Positions 1-14,500 of a stretch of DNA of 64,000 bases are shown in pieces. Each line of letters begins with the position of its first letter. Position 1 is the first letter of the stretch. The DNA comes from Odontesthes bonariensis (taxonomy: Eukaryota; Chordata; Actinopteri; Atheriniformes; Atherinopsidae), in contig NC_134520.1 in assembly GCF_027942865.1 (NCBI RefSeq), forward strand, positions 3,718,501 to 3,782,500, in the 5' to 3' direction. A model generated the notes under the pieces. That model made no database searches. It was not told where the DNA came from and saw only the letters and a list, made by a program, of their open reading frames with translations. The position numbers and the translations under genes were made by a program.

Positions 1-3000
1 CTTAATAAAAGGCTTTGAGAAGTAGGCCAGAGGCAATGAAAGGCGTGGCGAAGATCAAAGTCATCCACCTGTAATCAGGAGAACTAAATAAAGATGAGCT
101 TATACAATAACCTGATGGCCCACCCACACTCTAAACATACATACGTGTCCGACACACCGTATACAAGTATATGCCTATATACACAAAAACCCCATACCAG
201 ATGTTCATGTGCAGTTCCACTAAAAAAGGAACTGCAAAGTCTCGGTCTTGCTCTTAGGCAAAGTTCCTCTGAGACGTGCTCGCTCTGCCACAACAAACAG
301 GCCTGTTGCCAATTTTCGGTGCTGACCTAGAGTTAAAGCAACACTGCTGTGGGGAAACAGAGCTCCTCTGTTCCACAGTGTTAGAGGACTGGAGATCTTA
401 TTGAACTTCAGGACTACAGGAGCCATATATCAACTAAAACTGTGCAGTCTGGTACTCATTCTACTCCTGGATACATGTATACATCAAAGTAATAATATAT
501 ATACATGTAAAGCTTCCAGTCTTTTATACTGGTGTAAAAATATGTTATCAGACACTCACATTAAACCTTTTGTTAAAGGGTATTCAGAAACTGTTGCAAG
601 AGACTTTTTAGTGTCAGAATGTGCACCATTATTTGCTTTTTACATGTCCTTTTCTTACAGTGTGGTAGTAGAAATATGCATGATATATACTTATATAGAG
701 AGCTGTCAGGCTTTAGTGTGGATAACGTTTATTTTTTTAGTTAATGACTGACAAAAAAGAACAGTAAAAGGAAAAGTTTTTTTTTTTAAACATGGACCTT
801 ATTTCTGGCAGCTGTGAACTAACAGTGCGATAGTACGCGTCCATTCATTCATTCGGCTTAAAGTATTGGTGAAATAAATACTGGCTGCTTCACGCTGGTT
901 TGTTTGAGGAAGTCGGGGGTGGGGATTCCCAAAGACGTAGCGGGGAGTGTGCGTTGGCTGTGTTTTCCGCACTGGAAACTAGTTCCCAAACCGACATGAG
1001 CAAAACAAGCCTTCTGTGTTGATTTACACAGTCATTTGCACTCGATGTGAAAGTACACCACTCACACAGTAATTAGAAGGTAAATCAAGTAAATTAATTC
1101 ACGCTGGGCGAAATATTTCGATTGGCGACGCTAGCATGTATGTATTACGCGCAACCAAGCAGTGGTCAGTGCTGTGAGATTCGGACAATGCCTGGTTCGC
1201 CAGGAAAACGCTCCCACACACTTATTTATGTCTCGGGAATGCGGGGATACACTTCATTTGGCCTGGGGGTGGCATATCCCTTTAACTCTGCAGCAGAGGA
1301 TACATTTGTCTGTTTCCAGCCACAGAAATCGTCTCAAATTAAGAGTCCGCATCAATGTTTGCCAGAGTACAAGTACCCGACATATCTGAACATCAGCTGC
1401 TGGCAGGCCACTGTGTGTGAGTCAGGCCTTCATGATCAAACTCCTGCAAAGAAACTATTACTGATTAAGAGCAAGAAGAAGAGAACTGTGTGGACAAAGA
1501 GACGCCAAAGCCCCTTTCAGACACATGCAACTAAATGTGTTTGTGTTATTTCTGAGTGAGCACTCTGGTGCTTTTCGACTTTTATCTGAAATCAATGAGA
1601 GAAAACTGTTTCTAAAAGAGTTTGAGCTGCAGCTGACATTATTCTCAACTAACTTCAACATTCTGTATTTTCTTTTAAGCTAAATATGAATTTCTAGGTG
1701 TGAGATAGCTGTCATTCTTACAGAGTTGTGTGTGGAGACCGTGTCCTCAGGTGAGGTAAAAGTTGAATGGGTTTATGGGGTTTTTGTTCAAAAAGAACAG
1801 CTCGTTGTCACTATGTTCTCCACAACCACAGCCTGCATGGCACACTATTATTATGATGGTTTTCCCCATTCCTTTCACAGGCATGTCAGAATGAAGTGTG
1901 AGGACCATTAAGGCCATTAAGGCTGCTTTCTCATTGGATGTGGTGTGAGCTGCACTCGCCAGGGAGCAAAGGCGCAGACCAAAAAGAAGCTCCGACGTTA
2001 ACTTTAGCTGAGGAGGAGGAGGAGGAGGATGAAGCCCATTCATATTATGTACCTCATGTCTAAAGAGCTCAAGAATGGGCATCGTCCTCGAGGAAATCTG
2101 TACAATATCTTCCCAAACAGTGTGTGGCATGCAGTATTTTGCTCTTTTATTCACTCCATGGCTCCATGATGTCAGTTCAGCTTTGATGTGCAGAGTATCG
2201 TTCTGTAGTTTTGTTGAGAAAGCACAAAGCTCCTTTGTCTCTTCTTAGTGCAGCAGTTGCCCAACTTTCAATCTGTTTTCACTGAAACTTGTTGAAGTGA
2301 TGCTCAGCCTAATGTCTCACTTTGGAGTGAAAACACTTTGAACCCCTGAAGCCTTGTCAGGTGAATGGAAAAGGTCTGTGCTGGCAGTTTGCCTCTTTGC
2401 ATAGGGGGAAAGAAAACAAACCGCCCAGCTTGAGTCCTGAGTGAATTCTAAAGCTCTTTTCAGACATCCACCTTAAAATGCAAACGTGATGGGAATTCTG
2501 CATGTTGACCCCACGTCGGAATAAGCATCCTTCATTTTTACACGTTAGTTCAACAATACGTTGCCAGGATTCAGTCCTCACCGAGAGCTTGTGACAGACG
2601 TGAAAAAAGAAAAACAAACCGCTCTAAAATCCTCACCGTCTTAGCAGAAGTGATTAAATCAAATTAGCGACACATGCCGGCTGGCTCCTGATTTGTGCAC
2701 CTTGTTGACTGCCAATTTGTATATTGCTCACTGCGACATTCATGTCTGCTTAAATTAAAAGTGTCAAGTTACGCACTGCCATATTTTAACCCCGAATGGG
2801 TGTGTTTTTTTTGCTCTGCCCCAGGTGCTGGTTCTCTCCACCCGGTTACTAAGACCGACGGATATCCCCGAGCTGCTCTTCACCACCCAGAGACTGGTGC
2901 CTGATATTGGCGTCTAAAAAGCCTTCACGTGGGAAAAACACAAGCACGAACATGTGCTCTCAGACAGACACCACGAGCCTCTGGACACCCGGGTGCGAGT

Positions 3001-4080
3001 CAAGAAATTAGATGGCGTGTTTGAAGCTGCGAAGGGGAAATTGAGGAGGCGGCGTGCGAATGAAGCAACATTCCTGTCCTGTGTGTCGACGATCAAAAGT
3101 CACCTCTCTTAACACGGAGTGTAGAATTCCAAAGTAATTGTTAAATATAAAACAATAAAGTCAGATGCTTTTCAGACGTCCGCATGTGTTGCCTTTTGTT
3201 TGTACAGTGCACGGGGGCTCGGTTGTTAGCCGTTTTTCAGACACTTGTGTGAACTTATTACAGGTGTGGCTGAGGGAATACACAGTCCCTTCAAACATTA
3301 TTCCCTCACCACATACAGTGAAAAAGAAGTTCACACCGCCTGCCAAGGCTGGAAATTCGCTCACACCTACACTGGATTCCCACCTCCGCTGCCTTCACTT
3401 TCTCTGGCATGAATCACATCAGCTTCAGCTCAGTAAATTCACCCACCTCCACAACCTGTGATTCTGAACGAGGGTCTTCCTCATTTAGTCGAACAGATTT
3501 ACAATCCAATGAATCTGCTCCTTAGTGCCTGACGGATATTAACAGAAGCTCCAGGACCTGATTAGGTTCCAAGTTGCAGATAAATGTAACGTAATCAGAC
3601 GTACAATAAGGTTTTGTTAGAAAAGCGCTTAATATCATTTTCTCCCCATTTGCAGGGGATTCAATTCACAGAAGAATCCCTGAGAAAACTACATTAGCTT
3701 TGAGAACATGAAACGTTTCAGTGGTGTCGACTCCACTTTACTCATTGTTTAATTGAATAGATTGTCCGAGGTCGAGCAATGCAGCGTACCTTTAGCCAGA
3801 TCACAAGATTCAGAAAGCGGCTGTACAGGCGTCGCTCTCTTGTCTTTGTGCTATTCATTGTTGCCAGGATTGTTCAAGGCCTTTTATTCATGGGGTCAGA
3901 CAACCTTTTTCTGCGTGCGTCATCCCTTCACAGGGGGAGTCTTAAGACTCCCAAGGACATCACACAGACTCAAAACCGTTTTTGGACTTGCAATGTTTTT
4001 TTTGTTAGATAAATGACATGTTTGACTACTTGTTTGATGGAGCTTCCAGCTACAAAAACAAAACCAAGACATTTCCATTT
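1..4080. other. Intergenic DNA downstream of rasl11b
   Basis: No convincing exon, RNA gene or intact transposon was recognised. Open frames here are short, lack plausible splice flanks and do not resemble known proteins. The sequence is of mixed composition with short homopolymers. It lies beyond the 3' end of rasl11b. Conserved non-coding elements could be present but cannot be seen without an alignment. Confidence 0.5.
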
Positions 4081-4087
4081 AAATCAT

Positions 4088-4093
4088 TTTATT
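4088..4093 (-). terminator. rasl11b: Candidate poly(A) signal of rasl11b
   Basis: TTTATT on the plus strand reads AATAAA on the minus strand. It lies about 690 bp downstream of the rasl11b stop codon and would define a 3' UTR of roughly 0.7 kb. It is the first good AATAAA I noticed in that direction. Transcript evidence would be needed to confirm it. Confidence 0.5.
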
Positions 4094-4781
4094 GTGCACA
4101 CGTGACTTTGTAACAAATAAATACCAATAGGCCCTTTGGACTATTCCTTTTCATAAAGTGCATCAGTGATCATAACACATGCTACATCCTGTGTCTGCTG
4201 CCCCCACTCAACCCCACCTCCCCCAATCTCATCATGGACAGTGATGATTCTGAAAAATCTGATAAAATACATGTACACACAGACACTGCAAATGTTGACG
4301 TAACAGAGACCGAGCAGACACTCTGCTCCACAAACCCCTGGCTTAAGTGGGTGGTATATTGCCAGCATTTAGCAGAACCGTGCAGCAGCAGTTTGAATAA
4401 AAACAGCCACAGCTAAAAATAAGCAGTCCTTCAGAGCGGCTGTTGCCAGGAGAGCTTGATTTACACTTTTTAAATACAGAGTTTCTGGTTCTTTCAGCCT
4501 CAGTCAACTGTCTCGGTGCCCTCAGGTGTCTTTTCTGCTCCCGAGCAGATGAACGTCGTCACTGCACCTCTGTACATGCCATCTGACATGACAGACTCCT
4601 GGCCAGCAGGAGGCCATTACCTCCATAAAGATTCCTCTGCCTCCTGCAGTAAAGATGCTAACACCATTCATCTCACACTTGCCTCCCCTCAGACTGGTAC
4701 AGGAATTTAGTAGAGAAGTATTCATCTTCTCCGTCCTCGTTGCTCTGTGGCCACTCTGGACCACTTTAAAATTGCCGTTCT

Positions 4782-6316
4782 TCACACCGAGGTGACGGTC
4801 CTAACTTTAGCCGACAGCGCCTGCTTAAATCGCCTCTTCAGGTCTTGCATATTGGGAGACTTTGGTCGAGGGATGAGGGGCGAGCGCCTCTTCTCCGTGG
4901 CAGCGCTGGCAGAGGTGTGGGAGGAGCCAGAAGGAGTGGGTGGCTGCTTGGCTAGCTGGCAGCACAGCCTGTGGAAAGCCCCGTGCACCTGGTTGTAGTC
5001 CTCGCTGGCAGACACTTCATAGAAGGAGCAGCCCAGCGTGCCCGCCAGCAAAGGGCCCTGCTGGGAGTCCACGCGCCTCAGGTGCAGCAGGTCTGCCTTA
5101 TTGGCCAGCAGGATTACAGGAGGCATGTTGGCGGCGCCGGTACGGACAACCAGCTGGTGCAGCTGATCGACCAAATCGAAGCTGCGGCGGTCTGTCACCG
5201 AATACACAAGCACCACAGCGTCAGCCCACTGGATGGAGCGGGTCACATGGTCAGGTATGCTGATACCATTATCAGTCATCTGAGGAGGAAAGAAAGGGAG
5301 AATGATTAAATCACTTTCCTCAAGGAGGCTCATTCAGCATTTTTTCTTTTGACTAAACTTTAAATTAAGACTGAACCAGTTTAAATGTCGTCTGACTTTC
5401 TGCAACTTAACTTCTGTAATGAATGGAACGCTCACTGAGGCAGACAAGAGCTATAAGATTACTTCTGCAGAACAGAGAGGTGTGGGCGACTGAGAAGTCT
5501 GGATCTGGACCAGGGTATCATTTACCCTGGCCCCAGACAGCCATTAGCCTAAATGGGAGATTAGACAGCCCGAATAAGGGCTTCCTTCAGGAGGAAAAAG
5601 ACGAGAGGAAAAAAAAAAAAAAAAAAAAAAGGGTTCAGTTTTGGATCAGCATCGAGTCAAGAAGTTCTTACATATTTTAAAAGGCACTGAATTAGATTGT
5701 ACCATTTGTCAGTTCTTTCACAGATTTTCCGGTTAAACCCCACGAGCGGTGCTACTTTACAGTCCGCCATAACAAAAGCAACTACACGGTCTGGTTTGTG
5801 TCTGAGGAGAAGGAGCACCCACCTCTGCACCGGGAGTGTCCTGCACCTGGATGGTGACCTGTTCTCCATCAAGCTGGACTTCTCTGGAGTACAGATTACC
5901 TGCACACACACAAGAGGAAGAAAGAAAAAAAGATCAACTTCAGCACTTTTTATTTTAGCAATTTTTTGCAAGAGCCTTTAACCTTTTTCTATCATACAAG
6001 CGTCTACTTTCACTTACCGGCATTTCGCTCATAGTCTCCGATGAAGCGCCTCGTTAGGAATCTCACCACGAGAGCTAAAATGGAAAAAAAAAAAAGCGAT
6101 AAGTATGAGGACATTACAACCACACAATTCGACCAAATATATCGCTCTACTGCCATGCTGTAAAATTAACTATGGCGCGTGTAATTCATCCATTTTCTTA
6201 CCTGTTTTGCCCACTCCGCTACCTCCAATAACAGCTATTTTAATGACCCGGTTATGGGCGGGATATTCAGGCGCTGTACACTCCGCAATGGTCGTCATGT
6301 TGTGGATGAGTCTCAT
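4782..6316 (-). CDS. rasl11b: Ras-like protein family member 11B, small GTPase, complete (4 coding exons)
   Basis: Coding exons, in transcription order, are 6316-6202, 6074-6018, 5899-5823 and 5279-4782. All junctions are GT/AG and the phases join cleanly to 248 codons, the same length I recall for human RASL11B. The start context encodes [12 protein letters not shown], typical of RASL11B N-termini. The P-loop GGSGVGKT is at residues 31-38, a switch-region ERNAG at about 54-58, DTPG at 78-81, NKAD (guanine specificity) at 143-146 and an SAS-type G5 motif further on. The C-terminus has the basic [17 protein letters not shown] tail that separates 11B from 11A. There is no CaaX box, so membrane anchoring by prenylation is not expected, as is known for this subfamily. 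The family consists of atypical Ras-like GTPases whose effectors are poorly defined. The gene is divergent to usp46. Confidence 0.95.
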
Positions 6317-6553
6317 TGTTTTCACGTATATCAGATCCGTCGTAAAAATGAGAAAAAATGTGAAGGAAACGAAGACAAAAGAATCTCTTGTCCAAACCTT
6401 TAGCCTCTCTAGGAAAAAAAGCTTTCAGGTGATACGGGTGAAGTCAGCCTGGTGTAACTCCAAAGGAGAAGGTGGAGAAGTGAAAGCTCGAGAAGAAAGA
6501 GGCAACAATTCGCTAAGCTCCGACTGACTGTGGCTGAAGAGGGGCGCACGCGG

Positions 6554-6590
6554 TATTTATAGTGCTCGAGCGGTGCTCACATCTGATTGG
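6554..6590 (-). promoter_or_regulatory. rasl11b: Core promoter of rasl11b: TATA box and CCAAT box
   Basis: On the minus strand CTATAAATA (6562-6554) lies about 240 bp upstream of the ATG, and CCAAT (6590-6586) about 25 bp further upstream in a GC-rich stretch. This spacing would place transcription start near 6530 and give a 5' UTR of about 210 nt with no visible intron. The start site is inferred from motif spacing only. Confidence 0.55.
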
Positions 6591-6599
6591 CGGCTGCTG

Positions 6600-6800
6600 C
6601 TGCCCCGTTTGCTCGTGCGCTCCCGCCCACACGTGGATATTCTGGAGCAGAAATGCTTTTGCAGCAGGTGGGAACTGACGCTGTGAGTCCTGACAAAACA
6701 GGCTTTCTTTTGGAAGCGTAGAGCAGGGGAATGAATAGTTTACCATTTACAGTGAGATTTGACATGCCATGGAAAGATATTGCCCTTGAGAAAAACACAT

Positions 6801-6831
<31 letters not shown>

Positions 6832-9800
6832 CGTTTTGGACACAAATTTAGTTCCGATGGATTCTGTTTGTCCTACCAGTGTTGTGTTGTAGCTGGTGAT
6901 CTGTTCAGACATGCCCCTCCACACAAAGGGTTAATGGCTGCTTCTCTTGAACCTCAAACACACACACTCACACACACACATAAATATCTCACAAGAACAC
7001 ATGCAAGCAACATTAAATAACTGTATAGTTAAACTATTTCAGTGCTAACAGATGGGTAAAACAGTATTTTTGGGGACAATATAACTGCACACTATGTTTG
7101 TTTTAACTGAGAAATGGGCTATCTTTGTCCCACTTTCCTTTTCCATCCTCTGTCACATTACCCACAAAGCTCCCCTTCCTTCCCCCATCTTTCATTTGGG
7201 CTCATGTACTTTGAGGTATTTTGGCATCCAGTCCTCCCATGATTACAGTCTGGTATGTATTTTTGATAAGAGTGCTGATGACAGGCGGCTGTGCTGAAAT
7301 ATGAAATTAGTGCCCAGGATTCACGAGCAGACACAGGCTGCTGGGTGTGCACACAGATGTCCCTCTAACCACATCACAGCCGACGCAGTGAACTCCACCC
7401 AGGCGGTGTTGGCCTGTTTTCTTGCTTATAGTGAGTGAAAACTGCACATTCTCCCATTTGATGGCATATAAATTAGGTTTATTGTGGTTCGCCTACTGCT
7501 CTGCATAAAGTTTTTTATTTGTACATTCAGCTCAAACTTCTTCTTTTTTTTTTTTCAACGAACGATGTGACAGATGTCACCATTTGAGAGGTTTAAGCCC
7601 ACGCTTCAGCATATTTCTAACAGAAAGATAAAAGGTTCCACGACTGTTCCCTCCTCTTGCAACCAAGCGGGAAAGCTAATGATGACAGATAACAAAGGGA
7701 GGATATCCTAATGGAGGGCGACAGTACACACAGCAACGGTAACACACATATCAGTGGTTAAAGCAGCAGTCAACCCAGAGACTGACGGAGGCAGTGACAC
7801 ATTGCTCGCTTTAATGTCTGAAAAGCAGCACTGTAACTCCAATAAACTCCACTTTTATGTGTTGTCATGCCTCCAGGGTGCCTTCACTGGCAGTGAGGGA
7901 TGGCTGCAGGTAAATGCCCATAATATCTTTGAGCCAAGACAGTTAACAGCCACAGCAGAGCAGAATAAGACCTGACTGAGAGATCGGGGTGTCACTCACA
8001 CAGAGGTGACAATAGGTGGTTAGCGAGGGTAAAATGCGGGGTAATCCTTTAGCCCGCATTTTGTCCCGCATGTATGTACCCACAATCCTTTGTGGGTAAT
8101 TGTCGGGGAGGATTCGGGGGATTCACTGCAAACAGAGGAATGTTGAGTTAATTAGGGAGAGGGAGAAGGACAAGGAAGAGGCTGGGATCAGAAGTATGTC
8201 CTTTTTGACACAGAAGTGAGGACTGATTTCCCGGACTGGCCTCACCTTTTTCAGTGGAGTTGAAAAGAAGCACATGGCCATTTCTTGCCTCTGGGCCTAA
8301 GCCCACAAAGGAGGGTCATTTAGGATATCAGAGAAATACTGGCACTTTAGAGGCTTCCCTTAGGGAAAACCTCATGGGTCACAGTCATGTGTTTATCAGC
8401 ATCATGATAGATGCTTATCATTCTCATTGCCTTTAATCATTGCCTGTAAAGGTGATTATTAGGATCCAATTATTTTTGCACTGAGCCCTAGTTTTAAAGA
8501 CTGATGACATCAAATCGGCGCGCTTCAACAAACCCTTGATTACCACTCCATCTTTGGGCTCCACCAAACTGCACTTATTAAAATAGTAGTAATTCCGTGT
8601 TTTTAACCATATTTTTCAAACTAGTGAAGTGTCATGTCTGTTTGTTGTTGACCTCTGTTTTCTTTGAGGATTTCACTGCCGATGCACTAAACGAGAGGTG
8701 GTGGGGGCAGAGGTAACCCTGAAATGCAAATCCATACACAAATCCTCTCATAGATCTCTACACTTTTGTTTATATCTACCACACATTTGCATTTCCACTG
8801 GCCAATGGAAATCATATTGGCCTGCCTACACAAGCAGCTCTGACCCGCACAAAGGAAGGGAGGTTGTTTTTTCTTATTGAAATGTAAACCTTCCAACATG
8901 TTCCGGCATTTGCATGCCTCTGAATGGTAACAGTGGTAGGGGGATGGCAGTGGTGGTTTTAGCTGGTTGTGTGTGCGATGGCACTAGCTTTGAATTACAA
9001 TGGCACACTCTCTCTCTCACACACCACCACCTCCTCCCTGTCAAGGAATGCCAGCTCCACACTGAAGTTAACCATTTAGAACCTCACTAGAAAAAATATT
9101 GAAATCTTTTATTCTCCTTCTCTTTCTTGGTGCCACTGTTTACATTCCTCTGCTGATCTATGTCATAACATTGGATAATTGGTTTCCACTTATTTTTGTG
9201 GACAGATTCTCAAACGCCAGAGCCCAGATATGTTTTTTTTTGCGTGTGTGCAACGTTTGGCCGCGTGTATGGGTGCATGTAGAAGAGACAGCAAAAACCA
9301 TCAGGTGGTGCAGTAATAACACAGCATAGGGGTGTTTTTGTTTGGCGTTCATGTGACCGTTGATATGTGTATTTAAGGCAAGACTTTAAACTCTGGGATT
9401 ATCCAGCTTTTGCTGATTGAGTATGTTTTCTTTTCTCCTCACGTGCAAAACCCTTGATTGAGCAAGCGGTGAAACTGCAGTGCACGACTGCATAGTTTGT
9501 ATATTAGTAATTATGCGAATTGGAAATTCGAAATCAAATTTTGATGCGAGAGAGGAAGTGGGTCACTCTTGTTGTTGTTTTTTTTGTTGATGAAAGAAAC
9601 TGCCCATTACCTGTTACCTTTGTGTAAGTTAATGAAGTCTCACAATCTCACAGGAACAAATTATAGTTTTATACTTCTTTTACAGTGGGTCTGAGAGAGA
9701 AAAGGATGGCAAAAGGACAGGGAAAGCCAAGAGCCATTTTGATACGGCACATCATTTATCCATGTACGGTAAGTAACAGTGTCATCTGACCACATTTTTA

Positions 9801-11355
9801 TATAAACAGAATTAGAATAGATGAAGAGAGGGGTTGGATCTCTTGGATTTTTCCTGCATCACTATTTCTAACACTCACACAGTTATTTATAATGTCATTT
9901 CAACATGTACATTCTTGAGGGCTGGGATGCAGTGAAATGAAATCATCATCATGAGTATGACATAGAGACACAGACAGAAAGGAACACTCTGATCTGGACA
10001 GATCATGTTGAGACATAGCGTTCATTGGTTGAGATTTATGGTTCAGAGCCTCTGTCAGTAATTCAGACTCTTCCCCCCCAGGGGCCCTGTCTGTGCGTCT
10101 AGCCAGGTTTACTGCCCAGGCTGAGCTGAGCTGGAGCGGCTTATACTGGAGTCCAGAGTATGGCCTCTATGCTGGTTTGATGGAGACAAACGGCCTCCTC
10201 GGGGGCTGATTCAGAGCCAAGCCTGGAACTCTGATCTATCTGATTGCCAAGCCCTGCTTCATATACTGGTTATTACACCGTACAAGTAGACACCATTGAA
10301 TAGTAGTTCTCTGCAGATGTGAAGTGGGATTTTTCTTTCTTTTCTTTGCTGTTTTTTGTGCGTGAAGCAAAGAGGAAAACTAAACGTGAGTGTCACATGT
10401 GATTCTGGCTTTGCCTCTGCCATACCGGCGGGACATGGTGACCTGTTCTGCTCGGTAGCCCGCAGGTAACAGGAGCTCACTGTTAAATAGGGATAAGCAT
10501 ACAAAAGGAAAAAAAATGGCTCTGTGGGTGTGTAACCTGATTCAGGTGTAGATTACATGTAAGTAAACATGAAAAAGTGAAAACAATCCCGTAAATGTTT
10601 GCACTGGTCATGTTTTCAGGCACATGCATTTTTCAAACAGCATCAGTAACCGTCCGTCATTACAATTTACCTACATCGTTGACCTTTAATCACCTGGTTA
10701 TTTAAACTCTTTCCCCATTCTTTTGTCTTTGCTTGTCAAAGTTTTGTGTGCAAACTGACAGACAGGCTGAGGGCTGTCACTACCTCCCGCAGGAAGAATG
10801 CAGGCGGATTAGACACCTGTGAACACAAATCTGACGGCATAAATCTACATCCAAAAGAAACCCCTGAAAGACACGGGGATGAAGTATAATTGCAGCAACA
10901 CAGCAGCAGTGATTTAGGCTCCTGAGATATTAAGTTAGGGCAAATAAGGTGACATGATGGCACCTCCTGGTGAATAAGCCCACAAAAGGAGCCTTTCACT
11001 AGCCGGGAGGCTTGTTGTGAATTGTTAATAATACGTAATTTTCCCATTTTTTCCAGTTTAGAAAATGGACAAATGAAAAATGGAAAGCCTTTTGATGAGA
11101 TGGAGCCTGAGGTGCTTCTCTAGAGGGCCACAGGATGCCTCTTCCAAATGGAAGAGGCTCACCACCTGTGGGGAGGAAATTCAAGGTCAGCTGAAATGTG
11201 AGCTGAGCAGCAGACGAAGACGAATACCTGCATGTGCTCATTCCCAGTGTCACAAACTGGCTCCTGGGTGTGGAATGTCATCTCTCTGGCAGAGAAAGAG
11301 CCTTACATTTGAGGTGGAGCGGTACCAACTCGGTTTAGTTAGCTCACCACTTACT
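6600..11355. other. Intergenic DNA upstream of rasl11b
   Basis: No gene was recognised. A run of 27 A residues lies at 6805-6831 and a CA-rich tract near 6958-6980. The open frames are short and unlike known proteins. Regulatory elements for the rasl11b/usp46 pair may lie here, but nothing in the sequence alone identifies them. Confidence 0.5.
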
Positions 11356-11359
11356 TTTC

Positions 11360-11545
11360 CAGCCTTTTGTTGCCCCCGTCCCAACTTTTTTTAAAACGTG
11401 TTGTGGCCACATGAGCTTTTAATATTTTTCACGAAATGGAAAATGTCTCACTTTCAACATTTGATATGCTCTCTATGCTATATTGTAAATGACATATCAA
11501 TTCTAAGATTTGTAAATAATTACATTCTTTTAGATTCCCAGTATT
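11360..11545 (+). mobile_element. 3' end fragment of an old DNA transposon with GTCCCAACTTTTT end
   Basis: The stretch carries GTCCCAACTTTTTTTAAAACG followed by a diverged AT-rich tail. It matches by eye the 3' portion of an abundant fish DNA-transposon family whose ends read AAAAAGTTGGGAC. I associate that family tentatively with Kolobok-type elements. No coding sequence remains. A 5'-side fragment of the same family appears at about 61705-62110. Confidence 0.4.
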
Positions 11546-11549
11546 TATA

Positions 11550-14500
11550 TATATGGCTTATGCCTCTTATCTCATTTCTCCGGTGGGCACTCTGACTCAG
11601 AGGAGCTTTATAAGAGTTCTTTGGAGAGGCAGGGAGGTAATTGCATATCTGATTACAGCTTGGACACTGAGCGTCCTCCTCTAGAGATCCACACTTGTTG
11701 CACTCTATGACCCATAAATGACGTGCATTTTCTAATGGCTAAGCTGAAAAAGAAAAACAGGCTTGACACCTGCTGTCTGTTCATGAGGAAATTTTACTGG
11801 ACTGCTTATTTTGCTTATTCATCTTCAGCCGAAGCACATGCAGACATTACTCAAGTACAGCAGACACATCCTCCAACACGTTCACCGCTTTCATTCATGC
11901 ATGCACAGCCTCGCAGGCGCCCATGTGCTGGCGTATCCTTAGTGATTGTGCTGCCAGCTCATGTATGTCACACAAACACATTTCCACATGAATGTGCGTG
12001 ATTCAGAGGCAGACTGAGATGAATCTTCTGGATTCTCAGGGTCGCTCTCTGTGTGAAGATGCTTAACAATGTTAAAAAAAGAGATGCTGCTGTTTTAATG
12101 TGTGAGTGCGTAAGCGGTAGTGAAATGAGAGTTGGGGAAACAGACTACGACCATCAACTCACATGTAAATTGAGTTGGAAGACGGATCTGAAGGCACTGG
12201 CTCACGAATGTGTCTGTTAACATTTCTATTTGAAGTCTTTAGCAAAGATGCTGCAGCTTTAGCCTCATGGATCATGTGCCTTTTGTATCTCCTTCATATT
12301 TTACCCCATTCTCTCTTTACTACTCCGACGGCAACTCACGAGGGCTCATGCCTCTGCCTCCTTTTAACCCCAACACAGAAAATACAAGAGGGCCGGTTCA
12401 ACACACGCTCCTTAATGCCTCTCAGAAACACAATGTGGTGTGGCTTGGCTATTGGGATGCCACAGTCTGAGATGAGGAAAAGAGATGAGCCAAACAGCCG
12501 CAGGCAGTAATGGAGGATGCGTGTTTGTGTTCTTGAAGGGTACATACTGTTCTCTATGCGAAAAATGTCACCATGTAGAAGAAAGAAAGACGTGCGTCAG
12601 ATGTGCTGGAGTAAGAAGCACTGCAGCAGCATGTGCACCTCAATCCCTTCATGAAATCAGTGAATTAACAGAAAGGGAGCTGTGCCTTCGTAATGCTTCT
12701 CTCATCACACATTGGGGGTGGGCAGGAAGGGGTGTTGGTTGGGACTTAAGATGACACTTGATAGTTTTAGCTGTTCTCCTCTGAGGGACACATTCTATGT
12801 TATTTTTTTTATTGTCTAAAAGTCTAAAAGTTTCCTAAAACTCACAAAAGTTCAAGCCTCATTACGTTTGATTGAACTGTAAGTGCCACACGGCCTCACT
12901 TAGGATGAGATATAAAAGGATTGCACAAGGGGAAAAAAAATCAATCGATTTTCTCTCTTTTTGTCTGCGAGTTGTTGTCAGTATCGGTACTCTGTGTGAG
13001 ACATTAAGGTCAGTAAACATTTGTGTCTATGAGGACCAAGTGAACTGTGCCCACTCTTGCAGCTCTGAGAGCAGCATGTTCGTCAGAAATTAGCACGAGT
13101 TCTCAAGTGTTGTGCCCCCTTAATGACGATCGTTAGAGCCAATATATACAAGAGTACTGCATTACATTATGTCGAACTCAGTAGTTTTATGCAGGATTGG
13201 ACGTCAATTAAACCATTTCTCACTGCACTCACTGCCAGGCGCTAGCAAGTGCTTTTTTTTGGCAAGGAGGCTCTAAACTCAGTGAGTTGCATCCTCTGAT
13301 TTAGGACATGACAGCACTAATGAAAATGTGTTAGACACTAAGTTGAAAGAACCATCTACTCAACTGACACTCTATGGAAGAACAGTTACTTAAACATGAC
13401 GCAGGAAGTGGATTGCTGCCTCCCACCGGTTTAAAACAGTCATACATTTAGGTTTGCAAACAGAAATTATATTTTTGTTTATTTGCATGATATCTTAAGA
13501 AATATGAAGAGACACATTGTAACACCATTTGTGGACTGTGATTGACTTGGAGCTGCCCAATGATGATGCAATAAACCAGCTAAGCATTACCGTGACCAAT
13601 TAACTTTGATAAGAATGTGATGACTTATTTTCAATAAAAGGTGGTGCAAGAGATTACGGTTTGAAACTAGATGCTTTGACAAATTAAAACGAAAAAACAC
13701 GAGCACATGACCCTCACAAGCGTTGTAGAGTCAATCCCTCAGCGCACGTCTAGCGGCATGTGGGGGCCCAGCTTCTCAATAAGACACTTTATGTGTCTTT
13801 ACACTGTCACACTGTGCATTCAAAGCACTGAATCTAGTAATGACAAGTTAACAGAGTTCCTCTTAACCTGGCACCATGGCGATTATGCCTTTACCAAAAA
13901 GAGAAGAAAGAAAACATTGTTATATTTGCTTGTAGTGTGTTCTTATCCAAGCTGCATTGCACATACATACGAAGAATAGTCTTTTACTAATACATGAAAC
14001 AGCTAATGTCCAAAACTTAGACATTTTCACATCTAACAGAAGCGGGCCTGGAAAGGATCTTCAAGTCCTGCGTTTCTGTAATCATGTTAAAAAAAAAATT
14101 TCTTCTTGCATTTTACCATGTTACATTACAACCCCAAGGTTGTGTTTGTGCTTTGTGAAGAGAAATTAGGTCTTGAGTAAGCTCACTAAGCGGACCTCGA
14201 GTATCCCGAGCACCTGGCTGGATGAATTTATGCGGTTCATTGCACAGGAAAGTGGGTCAAGCTCCAGTGCTTTCTGCAGCCATCTCATCTCACTGCAGAC
14301 ATGCAGTTATACAAGCAGATCTATTGTTATTGACTGTTCTCAAAACAAGATGCTCATGAGCCTCCAGAGGGTAAGAAAGGCAGCCCAGGAATCTGGAGCT
14401 GCAACAAAGATGTGGAATTATGCTTGGGATTTACGGTACATGTGTTTCTACCAGTGGGTTATTCTTCAAGTTGTATAGTAATTACTTGATTTACCATCAG

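Noticed and set aside
12485-12754. Cys-rich open frame of 89 codons
   Set aside because: No splice context, no recognisable domain and no neighbouring exons. It is likely a chance frame.
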